10,232 nucleotides of DNA from Candidatus Babelota bacterium (GTDB taxonomy: Bacteria; JAGOBX01), in NCBI GenBank assembly GCA_017999075.1, contig JAGOBX010000086.1, positions 1 through 10,232 on the forward strand, in the 5' to 3' direction. Position 1 is the first letter of the stretch. Each line of letters opens with the position of its first letter. The notes beneath the pieces are model-generated. The model was not told where the DNA came from. It saw only the letters and a program-made list of their open reading frames with translations, and searched no databases. The position numbers and the translations under genes are program-made. This document shows, one piece after another, positions 1 through 8,315 of this stretch.

Positions 1-86
1 TTATAATATATTATAAAATTTTATTTAAAATAACCAAAAATAATCCCGGATTTTTTTGAAAAAAATATATATATTATTGTTTGTTT

Positions 87-115
87 ATTCTAATTTATTT
101 AATATTTATTGTCAA
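87..115 (-). promoter_or_regulatory. Predicted sigma70-type promoter reading left out of the window
   Basis: On the minus strand there is a perfect -35 TTGACA (plus 110-115), a 17-bp spacer and a -10 TAGAAT (plus 87-92, 5 of 6 matches). Transcription would start near position 80 and run leftward, so an unseen gene divergent from the amylase probably begins beyond position 1. The 80 bases of leader in view contain no obvious start codon with a Shine-Dalgarno site. AT-rich DNA produces chance -10 boxes, but a perfect -35 at ideal spacing is less likely by chance. Confidence 0.5.
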
Positions 116-148
116 CAAATTTCATTTAAAAATTGTTCTTAAAAAAAC

Positions 149-177
149 TTGATTTCTTAATTTTTAAGATATATCAT
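149..177 (+). promoter_or_regulatory. Candidate promoter of the amylase gene
   Basis: TTGATT (149-154), a 17-bp spacer and TATCAT (172-177, 5 of 6) are placed to transcribe the amylase, giving a leader of about 85 nt. The spacer contains the palindrome TCTTAA-TTT-TTAAGA (155-169), which could be a repressor operator or an accident of AT-rich sequence. The -35 is only a 4 of 6 match, so this is a moderate candidate. Confidence 0.35.
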
Positions 178-270
178 CATTTAAATAATATGAGTTAATC
201 AAAAAATAAAAAAATATTATATCTGATTTTCTCATTTTCACAATTGCCAAACATGGAAAGTGTTAAATTA

Positions 271-2064
271 ATGAAAAAAAAAATCATATTTTTTTATCTG
301 ACCTTAATTATTATTTTAATATTTAATAATTATAATTCAAAACTTTTCGCTTCAGAAATTCTCAATACTGAAATAATATACCAAATTATGATAGACAGAT
401 TCTTTGATGGAAACCCTGAAAATAATTTTAACACTGACAAATCAAATCCTAATGCATATCATGGAGGAGATTTAACAGGAATATCAAAAAAAATTAATTA
501 TTTAAAGGATCTTGGTATAACAGCTTTATTATTATCCCCATTGAACGACAATAGAAACAATCAGTTTTTCGGAGCTTATGGTTTTCACGGATATTGGATT
601 TCTGATTTTTATAAAATTGATGAACATTTCGGAAATGAAAACGATTTAAATTTTCTTGTTTCAGAATTAAAAAAAAATAAAATAAAATTAATTATAGACA
701 TAGTTTTGAATCATATTGAATGGGACGGTGAATTAAAAAAAACGAATCCTGATTGGTTTAACTCAAACGGAGACATTAAAAACTGGAACGACCAAGAAGA
801 AATTGAATCCGGCAATATGGGCGGACTTCCTGATTTTAACCAGAATAATCCCGAAGTATATGATTATTTATTAAACATGACAAAACATTGGATAAAATCA
901 ACTGATTGCGATGGAATCAGGCTTGATGCAGTCAAACATATTCCGAAAAGTTTCTGGACGAAATTCATAAGCGCTATAACAGAATATGCATACAGCATTG
1001 GGAAACGCGAATTTATCATTATAGGCGAAGTTTTGCATGGCGACCCTTTTTATGTGCGAGATTATTTCAAAACCGGAATCCCTGAGCTATTTGATTTTCC
1101 CTTATATTACAAAATAATAGAAACCGTAGCCAAGTCAGGAAATATGTCAATGATTGCAAACCTGATCAACAACGATAAAATATATCCTGAAAATTTTCAT
1201 TCAGCAACATTCATTGATAATCACGATGTTCCAAGATTTTTTTCATCAGCTTCAGAAAACATTGACAAACTCAAGCTTGCTCTCGGTCTAATTTTTTCAA
1301 TACGCGGAACTCCTGTTTTATATTATGGAACTGAATGTCCTTTATCCGGAACAGATGAAAATTCAGGAAGATCTGATATGATTTTCGATATCAATTATAA
1401 ATTATACGAATTTATTAAAAAACTTATTTCTATAAGAAAAAATAACGAATCATTGATTTCAAAAAATTTCATTGAACTTTACAAAACCGACGATGTTCTT
1501 GTTTTTGCAAAAATATCGAAAAATGAAGAATCAATTATTGTCTCAACAAATTCTTCTTACTCAAAAAATATCGAATTTAATTTATTTGAAAATTCGTTAT
1601 TGAAACCAGGCGAAATTCTTATGGATTATTTAACCGGAGAAACAGTTTCTATAATTGGAAAAAAAATTTATATTTCAGATTTAAAACCTTATTCAATAAT
1701 GATTTTCAATAAAAAATACAATTCTCCGGTATTTAAAGATTATATCGTTTCTTTAAATGATAATAAAGGAACATCTAAAGTTTCATTCATAATAAATAAT
1801 GATAAAACAAAATACGGTCAGCAGATTTATATTTCAGGGAATACAGACGAGTTCGGAAATTGGAATCCTGATAAAGCAGCAGGGCCTTTTTCATGTCCTC
1901 ACTGGCCTGAATGGAATTTAGATATAAATTTACCTTTAAATAAATTCTTGGAATATAAATTTATCATTAAAGACGAAAAATCCGTCATTTGGGAATCAGG
2001 AGAAAACCGAACTTTAAAAATTGATAAAAATGAAATTGAAATCAAAACCAAATGGCGTGAATAA
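271..2064 (+). CDS. Secreted GH13 alpha-amylase with C-terminal CBM20 starch-binding domain
   Basis: Endo-acting alpha-1,4-glucan hydrolase, expected to cut starch- or glycogen-like polymers outside the cytoplasm. Numbering is from ATG 271 (597 aa). Residues 1-27 are a signal peptide: a KKK n-region, a hydrophobic core and a likely cut after LFA27; there is no lipobox cysteine. The GH13 barrel shows region I DIVLNH (143-148), region V GLPDFN (185-190), region II GIRLDAVKH with nucleophile D219, region III with acid/base E253, and region IV FIDNHD with D319. A C domain fills about 390-490. A CBM20 lies at about 505-590, with ISGN, FGNWNP, a tryptophan-rich PHWPEW stretch and a WESGENR end. There is no CGTase-type D domain, so an amylase rather than a cyclodextrin glucanotransferase is likely. 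In-frame starts at TTG 244 and ATG 253 exist; 271 is preferred because it gives a normal signal peptide and has GGAAAG 10 nt upstream. The exact glucan specificity is inferred. Confidence 0.92.
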   Translation: MKKKIIFFYLTLIIILIFNNYNSKLFASEILNTEIIYQIMIDRFFDGNPENNFNTDKSNPNAYHGGDLTGISKKINYLKDLGITALLLSPLNDNRNNQFFGAYGFHGYWISDFYKIDEHFGNENDLNFLVSELKKNKIKLIIDIVLNHIEWDGELKKTNPDWFNSNGDIKNWNDQEEIESGNMGGLPDFNQNNPEVYDYLLNMTKHWIKSTDCDGIRLDAVKHIPKSFWTKFISAITEYAYSIGKREFIIIGEVLHGDPFYVRDYFKTGIPELFDFPLYYKIIETVAKSGNMSMIANLINNDKIYPENFHSATFIDNHDVPRFFSSASENIDKLKLALGLIFSIRGTPVLYYGTECPLSGTDENSGRSDMIFDINYKLYEFIKKLISIRKNNESLISKNFIELYKTDDVLVFAKISKNEESIIVSTNSSYSKNIEFNLFENSLLKPGEILMDYLTGETVSIIGKKIYISDLKPYSIMIFNKKYNSPVFKDYIVSLNDNKGTSKVSFIINNDKTKYGQQIYISGNTDEFGNWNPDKAAGPFSCPHWPEWNLDINLPLNKFLEYKFIIKDEKSVIWESGENRTLKIDKNEIEIKTKWRE

Positions 2065-2106
2065 CCATATAAAATAACACCAAAAACATTCGCCTTAAAA
2101 AACAGG

Positions 2107-2142
2107 ACATTTAAAAATAAAAAGTTTTTCTTTAAGTTAACC

Positions 2143-2157
<15 letters not shown>
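2107..2157. terminator. Probable bidirectional terminator between the amylase and thiC genes
   Basis: A perfect 12-bp inverted repeat has arms ACATTTAAAAAT (2107-2118) and ATTTTTAAATGT (2146-2157), with a 27-nt loop. It sits between convergent genes and includes the thiC stop codon (2143-2145) and its last codons. T-rich sequence follows on the plus side (2158-2176), and a TTTTTT run follows on the minus side just past the arm. The stem is AT-rich and the loop long, so termination strength is uncertain. Confidence 0.45.
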
Positions 2158-3423
<1,266 letters not shown>

Positions 3424-3438
3424 GACAAAATCTCCATT

Positions 3439-4554
3439 TTATTTTTTAAATAAATATTTTAAAACATCTTCTGTCCGCAAAGACCACCAGTATTCGTTAT
3501 GCCTGCCGCCTTTTATTATACTGAATTTATAATCAATCATATCAGAAGATTTATTTTGATTTTTTATAGCATTTTCTAAAATTTCACAATGTTCAACAGC
3601 ATTTTCATACCATTTCAAAACTCCTGCTTGTTCAAATTCGTCTGTACCTATATCTATCCATAATTTCAATTTATATCCGAGATTTTTGGATTCAATCATA
3701 TTTATTATTTTCAGATCAGACCAGTAAAGCGCAGGAGAAATAATTCCTGCTTTCCCGAATGTTTCCGGATATTCAAAAACAGCATACAAAGATATTAATC
3801 CGCCTAAAGACGAACCGGCAATTCCGGTATAATCTCTGCCGCATTTAGTTCTATAATTTTTGTCAATAAACGGTTTAAGAGTTTCCTTTATGAATTTTAT
3901 ATAACTATCTCCTTTACCTCCGCCCCTTATATCATCAATATATGGCGAATATTCATTTATCCTGTCAGAAGTATTGTAAATACCAACAACAATAATTTTT
4001 TCAATTTCATTCATTTTTATCAATTTTTCTACAGTTTCATCGACCATCCATTCAATCCCTGAAAACGAAGTTTTAGCGTCAAAAATATTATTGCCGTCAT
4101 GCATATACAAAACCTGATATCTGTTTTTTTCATATTCATAATTATCAGGTAAATATATTATAATTGTTCTGTAATTATCCAGCTGCGGTGAATAAAAATT
4201 ATAATGAAATCTTACATTCCCTGTCAAAGTATTGTATCTACCTGAGGAATATGACCAAAGATTCACTTTGTCAAATATTCTGAATTTTTCATCAACTTTT
4301 ATTTTTCTGTTATTAATTTCAGCATTATCATGACCTTTTTCAGAATCTGCCCAGGATCCAAGCAAATATTTATATTCCGTTGTTTTTATTTTACACTCAG
4401 GAATATCAATTTTTTTCGAACAAAAATTTTTCGTTATTCTATCAAGTTTGATTACAGGATTCCAGTTACCCAATTCTTCTATGTTCCCGGATATATAAAC
4501 ATCGGCTGATCGAGGAGTGTTTTCCGGAACAGCAACATTAAATTCTATCAACAA
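3439..4554 (-). CDS. Alpha/beta-hydrolase esterase (putative esterase, COG2819-like) with N-terminal CBM20-like domain
   Basis: Serine hydrolase of the esterase D/putative esterase family (PF00756-like), 371 aa; the ester substrate is unknown. Residues 1-95 resemble a CBM20 starch-binding module (VYISGN, ELGNWNP, EYKYLLGSW). The hydrolase fold follows, with a TGNVRFHYNFYSPQL lead-in (111-125), IIIYLPDNY (131-139) and HDGNNIF (152-158). The nucleophile elbow GSSLG gives S249, the likely acid is D305 in IGTDE, and H352 in GGRHNEYWW completes the triad. The start is a TTG at 4554: the frame closes at a TAA at 4579-4581 and has no ATG or GTG upstream. GGATG lies about 10 nt before the TTG. A second TTG follows immediately. 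No signal peptide is visible, so the product should be cytoplasmic, unlike the secreted amylase. The gene lies downstream of recX and directly upstream of thiC. A role in removing acyl groups from glucans or oligosaccharides is a guess from the binding module. Confidence 0.85.
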   Translation of the reverse strand: MLIEFNVAVPENTPRSADVYISGNIEELGNWNPVIKLDRITKNFCSKKIDIPECKIKTTEYKYLLGSWADSEKGHDNAEINNRKIKVDEKFRIFDKVNLWSYSSGRYNTLTGNVRFHYNFYSPQLDNYRTIIIYLPDNYEYEKNRYQVLYMHDGNNIFDAKTSFSGIEWMVDETVEKLIKMNEIEKIIVVGIYNTSDRINEYSPYIDDIRGGGKGDSYIKFIKETLKPFIDKNYRTKCGRDYTGIAGSSLGGLISLYAVFEYPETFGKAGIISPALYWSDLKIINMIESKNLGYKLKLWIDIGTDEFEQAGVLKWYENAVEHCEILENAIKNQNKSSDMIDYKFSIIKGGRHNEYWWSLRTEDVLKYLFKK

Positions 4555-4585
4555 TTTTTCACATCCATAACTGTTTTTTATATTG

Positions 4586-4610
4586 AAAAAGCGAACTGCG
4601 ATTTTCAGTT
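4586..4610 (-). terminator. Weak terminator-like hairpin between recX and the esterase gene
   Basis: Read on the minus strand, AACTG (4606-4610) and CAGTT (4594-4598) can pair around a 7-nt loop, and a TTTTT run (4586-4590) follows three bases later. The stem is only 5 bp, so partial termination or no function is possible. It is the only candidate separating recX from the esterase-thiC pair. Confidence 0.2.
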
Positions 4611-4637
4611 TTTCAATTCAAATTTTTCAATCAAGGC

Positions 4638-5279
4638 TCACTCTGATAATTCAATAAAACATTGTTTTATTGTTTCATAATCAAAACCTTTGTTAAATAA
4701 AAACCTCTTTATTTTATCTTTCAAATCATGATCTTCATTCAAAAGTTCAATATTATTATGTGTTTTCTTCAAAATCAATTTTTTACAGGTTTCAAGATCA
4801 GTGTCTAAACAATCACAATTATTTTTCAAATCTGAAACAGCGTTTTCTATAATGTTTCTGTCTATATTTTTCAGTAAAAGTTCATTTTTGATTTTTCTTA
4901 GCGGTTTTTTATTTAATTTAACCTGATCGTTTATATAACTCCTGGAATAATCATTATCGTCAATCAATTTCAAATACTTGTATTTTTCAATAATTGCATC
5001 AATTACTTTCAGGCTTATCTGATTTTTTTTCAATTCGTTGACGATTTCAAATTCTGTACGTTTACGGGATTTTAATTTTCTTATTATTATTTCTTCAGCA
5101 ATCAATTTTTCAATTTTTTCAATTAAAAAATCCGCCTCTGAAAAAGATAATGCCATTCCATTAAATACGCCTGTTTTATTATAAACTTTAACAGGCATAA
5201 TTTTTTCAAAACCATTTGAAAACCTTACAATATTTTTTCCATTAGAAACTTTGCCGCAATATATTTTAACTGTATCCAT
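4638..5279 (-). CDS. recX: RecX-family regulatory protein
   Basis: RecX proteins bind RecA filaments and limit recombination and SOS activity in the cytoplasm. The 213-aa length fits the family. Residues 1-60 are a beta-rich N-terminal part as in Firmicute-type RecX, followed by three-helix RecX repeats at about 61-103, 104-150 and 155-211. The best match is the second repeat: LIDDNDYSRSYI (105-116) corresponds to the family's conserved leucine-aspartate-aspartate-(F/Y)-(A/S)-R stretch, followed by KIKNELLLKNID (129-140). The first repeat carries LKSRKRTEFEIVNEL (69-83). The gene lies 56 bp downstream of metG rather than beside recA. No clear Shine-Dalgarno precedes ATG 5279. The gap contains an AAACCG/CGGTTT inverted repeat (5292-5314) with an 11-nt loop and no U-tract, so readthrough from metG is likely. 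Confidence 0.82.
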   Translation of the reverse strand: MDTVKIYCGKVSNGKNIVRFSNGFEKIMPVKVYNKTGVFNGMALSFSEADFLIEKIEKLIAEEIIIRKLKSRKRTEFEIVNELKKNQISLKVIDAIIEKYKYLKLIDDNDYSRSYINDQVKLNKKPLRKIKNELLLKNIDRNIIENAVSDLKNNCDCLDTDLETCKKLILKKTHNNIELLNEDHDLKDKIKRFLFNKGFDYETIKQCFIELSE

Positions 5280-5335
5280 TATTTTTTTAACAAACCGGAT
5301 TGCTCATACGGTTTTCCCCGAAATTTTGAAATAAC

Positions 5336-7417
5336 CTAACCGACGACAGCTCCTGATTCTATATCATGTTCAGGAGTTACTAAAACAAGCTTGCCATTAA
5401 TTTTAGCTGCAAGCAGCATCCCCTGTGAATCTATATTGAATATTTTTGCTGGTTTCAAATTATATACTATCACAATTTTTTTCCCGGTAAGCTGTTCAGG
5501 TTTATAAAATTCAGCTATACCTGCCACAATCTGTCTTTTTTCGTCTCCAATTTTTATTTGTAATCTCACAAGTTTTTTGGATTTAGAAACGTTTTCAGCT
5601 TCCATTATTTCAGCAACTCTAAGCTGAACTTTGCCGAAATGAGCAATATCTATTATGTCAATAACATTTTCATTTTTAGTTGATTTATCCGATTCTGATA
5701 CAGATTTTTTTTCCCCTGAACATTCTGAAACCTGAGAATTTGTTAAATCTGCCAATTTTAAATTTTCTTCTTTAATCTGATTATCTTCTATTTTCACAAA
5801 CAAAATTTCAGGTTCAGAAATTTTATGCCCAGGTTTTAAAAAAATTTCACCTATGCTTGACCATTCCGAATCAGAACATTTTTTTTCTATATTAAGAAAT
5901 TTCCATATTTTTTCCGCTGTAAACGGCATAATAGGAAACATAAGCTGAGCAAGAAATTTAACCAAATTTATCGAAACATATAAACAATTGCCGCATTTTT
6001 CCTTATCATTTTTATAACAATGCCAGGGAGCTGAATCATTAAAATATTTATTGCAGTCTTTTGCAAGAGACATAAAAACCTTGGCGGCTTCTTTAACTTG
6101 AAATTTAGATAATAATTCAGCCATATTATCGCGCGTTTCTTTGACTTTAAGCAAAATTTTTTCAGATGATTCATCAAGGTTAACAGGTTCCTGAACCTCA
6201 AAATTATAAAAATTCTTAATAAAAATAGCTGCCCGATTCACAAAATTTCCGATATTATCAGCAAGTTCATTATTATTTTTTTCCTGAAAATATTCCCAAG
6301 AAAAATCAGTATCTCTTGATTCCGGAGCATTTGCCGCAACAGCGTATCTTAACGAATCAGGATTATATTTTTCAACTACATCATTAACCCAGATCGCAAA
6401 ATTTCTTGAAGTTGAAATTTTCTGGCTGGAAATATTTAAAAATTCATTTGCAGGAATTTCAGACGGAAGCTCTGCATATCCTGAAGCAAGCAGAATTATC
6501 GGCCATACAATAGCATGAAAAACTATATTGTCTTTACCAATAAAATGAATAATTCTGGTATTTTCTCCACGCCAGTATTTTTCCCATTCGTCTTTCTTCC
6601 CTATTTTTTCAGACCATTCTTTTGTGGCCGATATATAGCCTATAGGAGCTTCAAACCAGACGTATAAAACCTTGCCTTCGGCATCTTTCAAAGGAACTTT
6701 TATTCCCCAATTTATATCTCTTGTAATTGCCCGTTCTCCAAGACCTTCGGTAAACCATCCTTTACAAAAATTTTTCACATTATCTTTCCATTTTTTCGAA
6801 TTTATCCATTCTTCAATACGCTTTTGAAATTTATTCATTTGCAGAAACCAGTGTTTTGTCTGTTTTATAACCGGAATTCCTCCGCAGATTTTACATTTTG
6901 GTTGTTTTAAATCAGTGGGTTCAATCCATTTTCCGCATTTTTCACACTGGTCTCCGCGTGCGCCATCACTTCCGCAATGAGGACATATTCCTTCTATATA
7001 TCTGTCAGCAAGAAACATATTGCATTTGTCGCAATAAAACTGTTTAATTTCTTTTTCAACAAGATTATTATTTTCATAAATTTTCAGAAATATCTCCTGA
7101 GCTGTTTTGTGGTGGGTTTCAATACTGGTTCGTGAATAATTATCAAATGAAATACCAAGTTTTTCAAATGTTTTTTTATTCATTTCATGATATCTGTCTA
7201 TGATAACCTGCGGACTTACTTTTTCTTTTTCAGCGGTAATTGTTATAGGTACACCGTGCTCATCAGAACCGCAAATAAAAACAACATCTTTCTTCTGCAT
7301 TCTTGAAAACCTCACAAACACATCAGCCGGAAGATACGCTCCTGCTATATGTCCAATATGCAGCGGCCCGTTTGCATAAGGAAGCGCGCTTGTAACTAAT
7401 ATTTTATTAGAATCCAT
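5336..7417 (-). CDS. metG: Methionyl-tRNA synthetase with C-terminal tRNA-binding domain
   Basis: Class I aminoacyl-tRNA synthetase that charges tRNA-Met in the cytoplasm. The Rossmann domain starts with LPYANGPLHIGH, placing the HIGH motif at 20-23. The insert carries eight cysteines in four CXXC pairs (C129/132, C145/148, C158/161, C175/178), i.e. the two-zinc-knot type. The second signature is KISTS (333-337) followed by RNFAIW in place of KMSKS. The lysine and serine positions that contact ATP are kept, and similar variants occur in functional MetRS of other phyla. The anticodon-binding helical domain covers about 370-540. A Ser/Lys/Glu-rich linker (about 552-582) leads to a Trbp111-like OB-fold domain (583-693, with KVQLRVAEI and AGI) that dimerises the enzyme and aids tRNA binding. 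The length of 693 aa is normal. ATG 7417 is preceded by GAGGTGAT with 9-nt spacing, the best ribosome-binding site in the window. It heads the leftward gene run. Confidence 0.97.
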   Translation of the reverse strand: MDSNKILVTSALPYANGPLHIGHIAGAYLPADVFVRFSRMQKKDVVFICGSDEHGVPITITAEKEKVSPQVIIDRYHEMNKKTFEKLGISFDNYSRTSIETHHKTAQEIFLKIYENNNLVEKEIKQFYCDKCNMFLADRYIEGICPHCGSDGARGDQCEKCGKWIEPTDLKQPKCKICGGIPVIKQTKHWFLQMNKFQKRIEEWINSKKWKDNVKNFCKGWFTEGLGERAITRDINWGIKVPLKDAEGKVLYVWFEAPIGYISATKEWSEKIGKKDEWEKYWRGENTRIIHFIGKDNIVFHAIVWPIILLASGYAELPSEIPANEFLNISSQKISTSRNFAIWVNDVVEKYNPDSLRYAVAANAPESRDTDFSWEYFQEKNNNELADNIGNFVNRAAIFIKNFYNFEVQEPVNLDESSEKILLKVKETRDNMAELLSKFQVKEAAKVFMSLAKDCNKYFNDSAPWHCYKNDKEKCGNCLYVSINLVKFLAQLMFPIMPFTAEKIWKFLNIEKKCSDSEWSSIGEIFLKPGHKISEPEILFVKIEDNQIKEENLKLADLTNSQVSECSGEKKSVSESDKSTKNENVIDIIDIAHFGKVQLRVAEIMEAENVSKSKKLVRLQIKIGDEKRQIVAGIAEFYKPEQLTGKKIVIVYNLKPAKIFNIDSQGMLLAAKINGKLVLVTPEHDIESGAVVG

Positions 7418-7528
7418 AAATTTCCAATCACCTCATAATATTTTGCCTAAAATCATATAATATAAAAAAAACGAATATATTCTGAAACAATAAACATAAA
7501 AACATAAATATATGTTTTTTATATTTTC

Positions 7529-7537
7529 TGTTATAAT
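7529..7537 (+). promoter_or_regulatory. Possible extended -10 promoter element upstream of fliN
   Basis: TGTTATAAT matches the extended -10 consensus TGnTATAAT exactly, but no -35 is recognisable 17 bp upstream. If used, it would give fliN a second, longer leader of about 200 nt. In a region this AT-rich a chance match is quite possible. Confidence 0.25.
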
Positions 7538-7558
7538 ATGGTTTATATTAAAATTCAA
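7530..7558 (-). promoter_or_regulatory. Candidate promoter for metG
   Basis: On the minus strand, TTGAAT (plus 7553-7558), a 17-bp spacer and TATAAC (plus 7530-7535) would give a leader of about 105 nt before metG. Each box has mismatches, including the conserved last T of the -10. It overlaps an extended -10 sequence on the opposite strand. No T-box motif or other tRNA-sensing leader was recognised in the leader. Confidence 0.3.
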
Positions 7559-7575
7559 GATAAATAATATTTTAC

Positions 7576-7604
7576 TTGACATAATTCCATTATTTTTTTA
7601 TTAT
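7576..7604 (+). promoter_or_regulatory. Predicted sigma70-type promoter of the fliN gene group
   Basis: A perfect -35 TTGACA (7576-7581), a 17-bp spacer and a -10 TATTAT (7599-7604, 5 of 6) give a predicted start near 7611 and a leader of about 135 nt. This is a housekeeping-type promoter. I saw no sigma28- or sigma54-type flagellar promoter in the intergenic region, which suggests fliN is not expressed only as a late flagellar gene. Confidence 0.6.
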
Positions 7605-7650
7605 ATATATGCAAATGTTTAATATATTTTGGCAATTTTTTTATAAGACA

Positions 7651-7689
7651 GATTTAGTTGAATAATTTATAAAAACATTCAACTGAATT
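7651..7689 (+). promoter_or_regulatory. Hairpin in the fliN leader, possible attenuator
   Basis: AGTTGAAT (7656-7663) and ATTCAACT (7677-7684) are perfect inverted copies around a 13-nt loop. With two G-U pairs the stem extends to 13 bp (7651-7663 with 7677-7689). A T-rich stretch (TTTATTTTTG) follows directly, so it resembles a weak terminator or attenuator, or it may stabilise the mRNA. It lies about 55 bases before the fliN start codon. Confidence 0.35.
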
Positions 7690-7745
7690 TTATTTTTGAT
7701 AAACATCATTTTTCCGGTTTATCCGGTTTTTAGGAGTTGGTATAA

Positions 7746-8246
7746 ATGGCAGATATGTTAACACAAGATGAAATTAACGCATTATTAGCTCAAACCGGCG
7801 GAGATGATTCTTCTGATTCATCTTTTGGAGGACTTGGCACCGGGGCTCCTGCTCCTGACATTTCATCTGTATCAGTATCGGCTCCTGCTCCTGTTATGCA
7901 GCCTGCAGCAGCGCCAATATCTCAACCACAACCCACAATCTCATATACGCCTCCTTCAGTATCAGTTCAAATGCCTGTAAAAGGAGACATGGGATATTTC
8001 GGAGATATTTCCTTAAAAATGTCTGTTTTTCTTGGTAAAACAAAAATGCCTTTAAAAGAAGCTCTCAAACTTGCAAAAGGTTCTGTAGTAGAACTCGAAA
8101 AAATTCAAGGAGAATATGCTGATATTTTTATTAACAACAAACTTTTTGCCAGAGGAGAAATAGTGCTTGTTGATGAAAATTTCGGAATCAGAATAAAAAA
8201 AATAATTGATATAGAAGAACGGGAGCAATTATTAAAACGCCAGTAA
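7746..8246 (+). CDS. fliN: Flagellar motor switch protein FliN
   Basis: FliN forms the lower rim of the flagellar C-ring on the cytoplasmic face, where it takes part in rotation switching and type III export. At 166 aa it is longer than E. coli FliN because of a low-complexity linker. Residues 1-18 (LTQDEINALLAQ) match the EIDALL-type peptide at the N-terminus of FliM and FliY/FliN proteins, which in FliM binds CheY-phosphate. Residues 20-82 form a Gly/Ser- then Pro/Ala/Ser-rich flexible linker. Residues 86-162 are the SpoA/FliN C-terminal domain (ISLKMSVFLGKTKMPLKEAL, then KGSVVEL, ADIFINNKLFARGEIVLVD and GIRIKKI). ATG 7746 has AGGAG (7732-7736) upstream with 9-nt spacing. No fliM or other flagellar gene is in view. 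The next gene starts 69 bp downstream without a clear intervening terminator, so cotranscription is likely. Confidence 0.93.
   Translation: MADMLTQDEINALLAQTGGDDSSDSSFGGLGTGAPAPDISSVSVSAPAPVMQPAAAPISQPQPTISYTPPSVSVQMPVKGDMGYFGDISLKMSVFLGKTKMPLKEALKLAKGSVVELEKIQGEYADIFINNKLFARGEIVLVDENFGIRIKKIIDIEEREQLLKRQ
7844..7893 (+). repeat. Short direct repeat in the fliN linker
   Basis: GGCTCCTGCTCCTG occurs at 7844-7857 and again at 7880-7893, 36 bp (12 codons) apart and in the same reading frame. Both copies encode an Ala-Pro-Ala-Pro stretch of the flexible linker. This is consistent with the linker having lengthened by local duplication. Confidence 0.5.
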
Positions 8247-8315
8247 TTTCCGATTACAAATACAATTCATTTTTTCAAATATTGACTATTAGATAAAATT
8301 CGGGGGAACTTGTAA

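Noticed and set aside
1-16. Perfect 16-bp palindrome TTATAATATATTATAA at the window start
   Set aside because: It contains only A and T and is cut off from its left context, so a chance origin cannot be excluded.
4112-4150. 8-bp inverted repeat ACCTGATA/TATCAGGT inside the esterase gene
   Set aside because: It is within conserved coding sequence with a 23-nt spacer and no T-tract. It first suggested a THI-box fragment, but the other riboswitch elements are absent.
5292-5314. AAACCG/CGGTTT inverted repeat between metG and recX
   Set aside because: The stem is short, the loop is 11 nt and no U-tract follows on the coding strand. It does not support a terminator and no other role can be argued.
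5968-6201. 77-aa open frame on the minus strand inside metG
   Set aside because: It is an out-of-frame shadow within the intact MetRS anticodon-binding domain.
7498-7519. AAAAACATA/TATGTTTTT hairpin in the metG-fliN intergenic region
   Set aside because: Each arm has a single G or C, and it lies between divergent genes where no terminator is needed. Probably chance in AT-rich DNA.
8243-8257. GTAAT/ATTAC hairpin at the fliN stop codon
   Set aside because: The stem is only 5 bp and the T-run lies about 12 nt downstream, too far for a standard intrinsic terminator.
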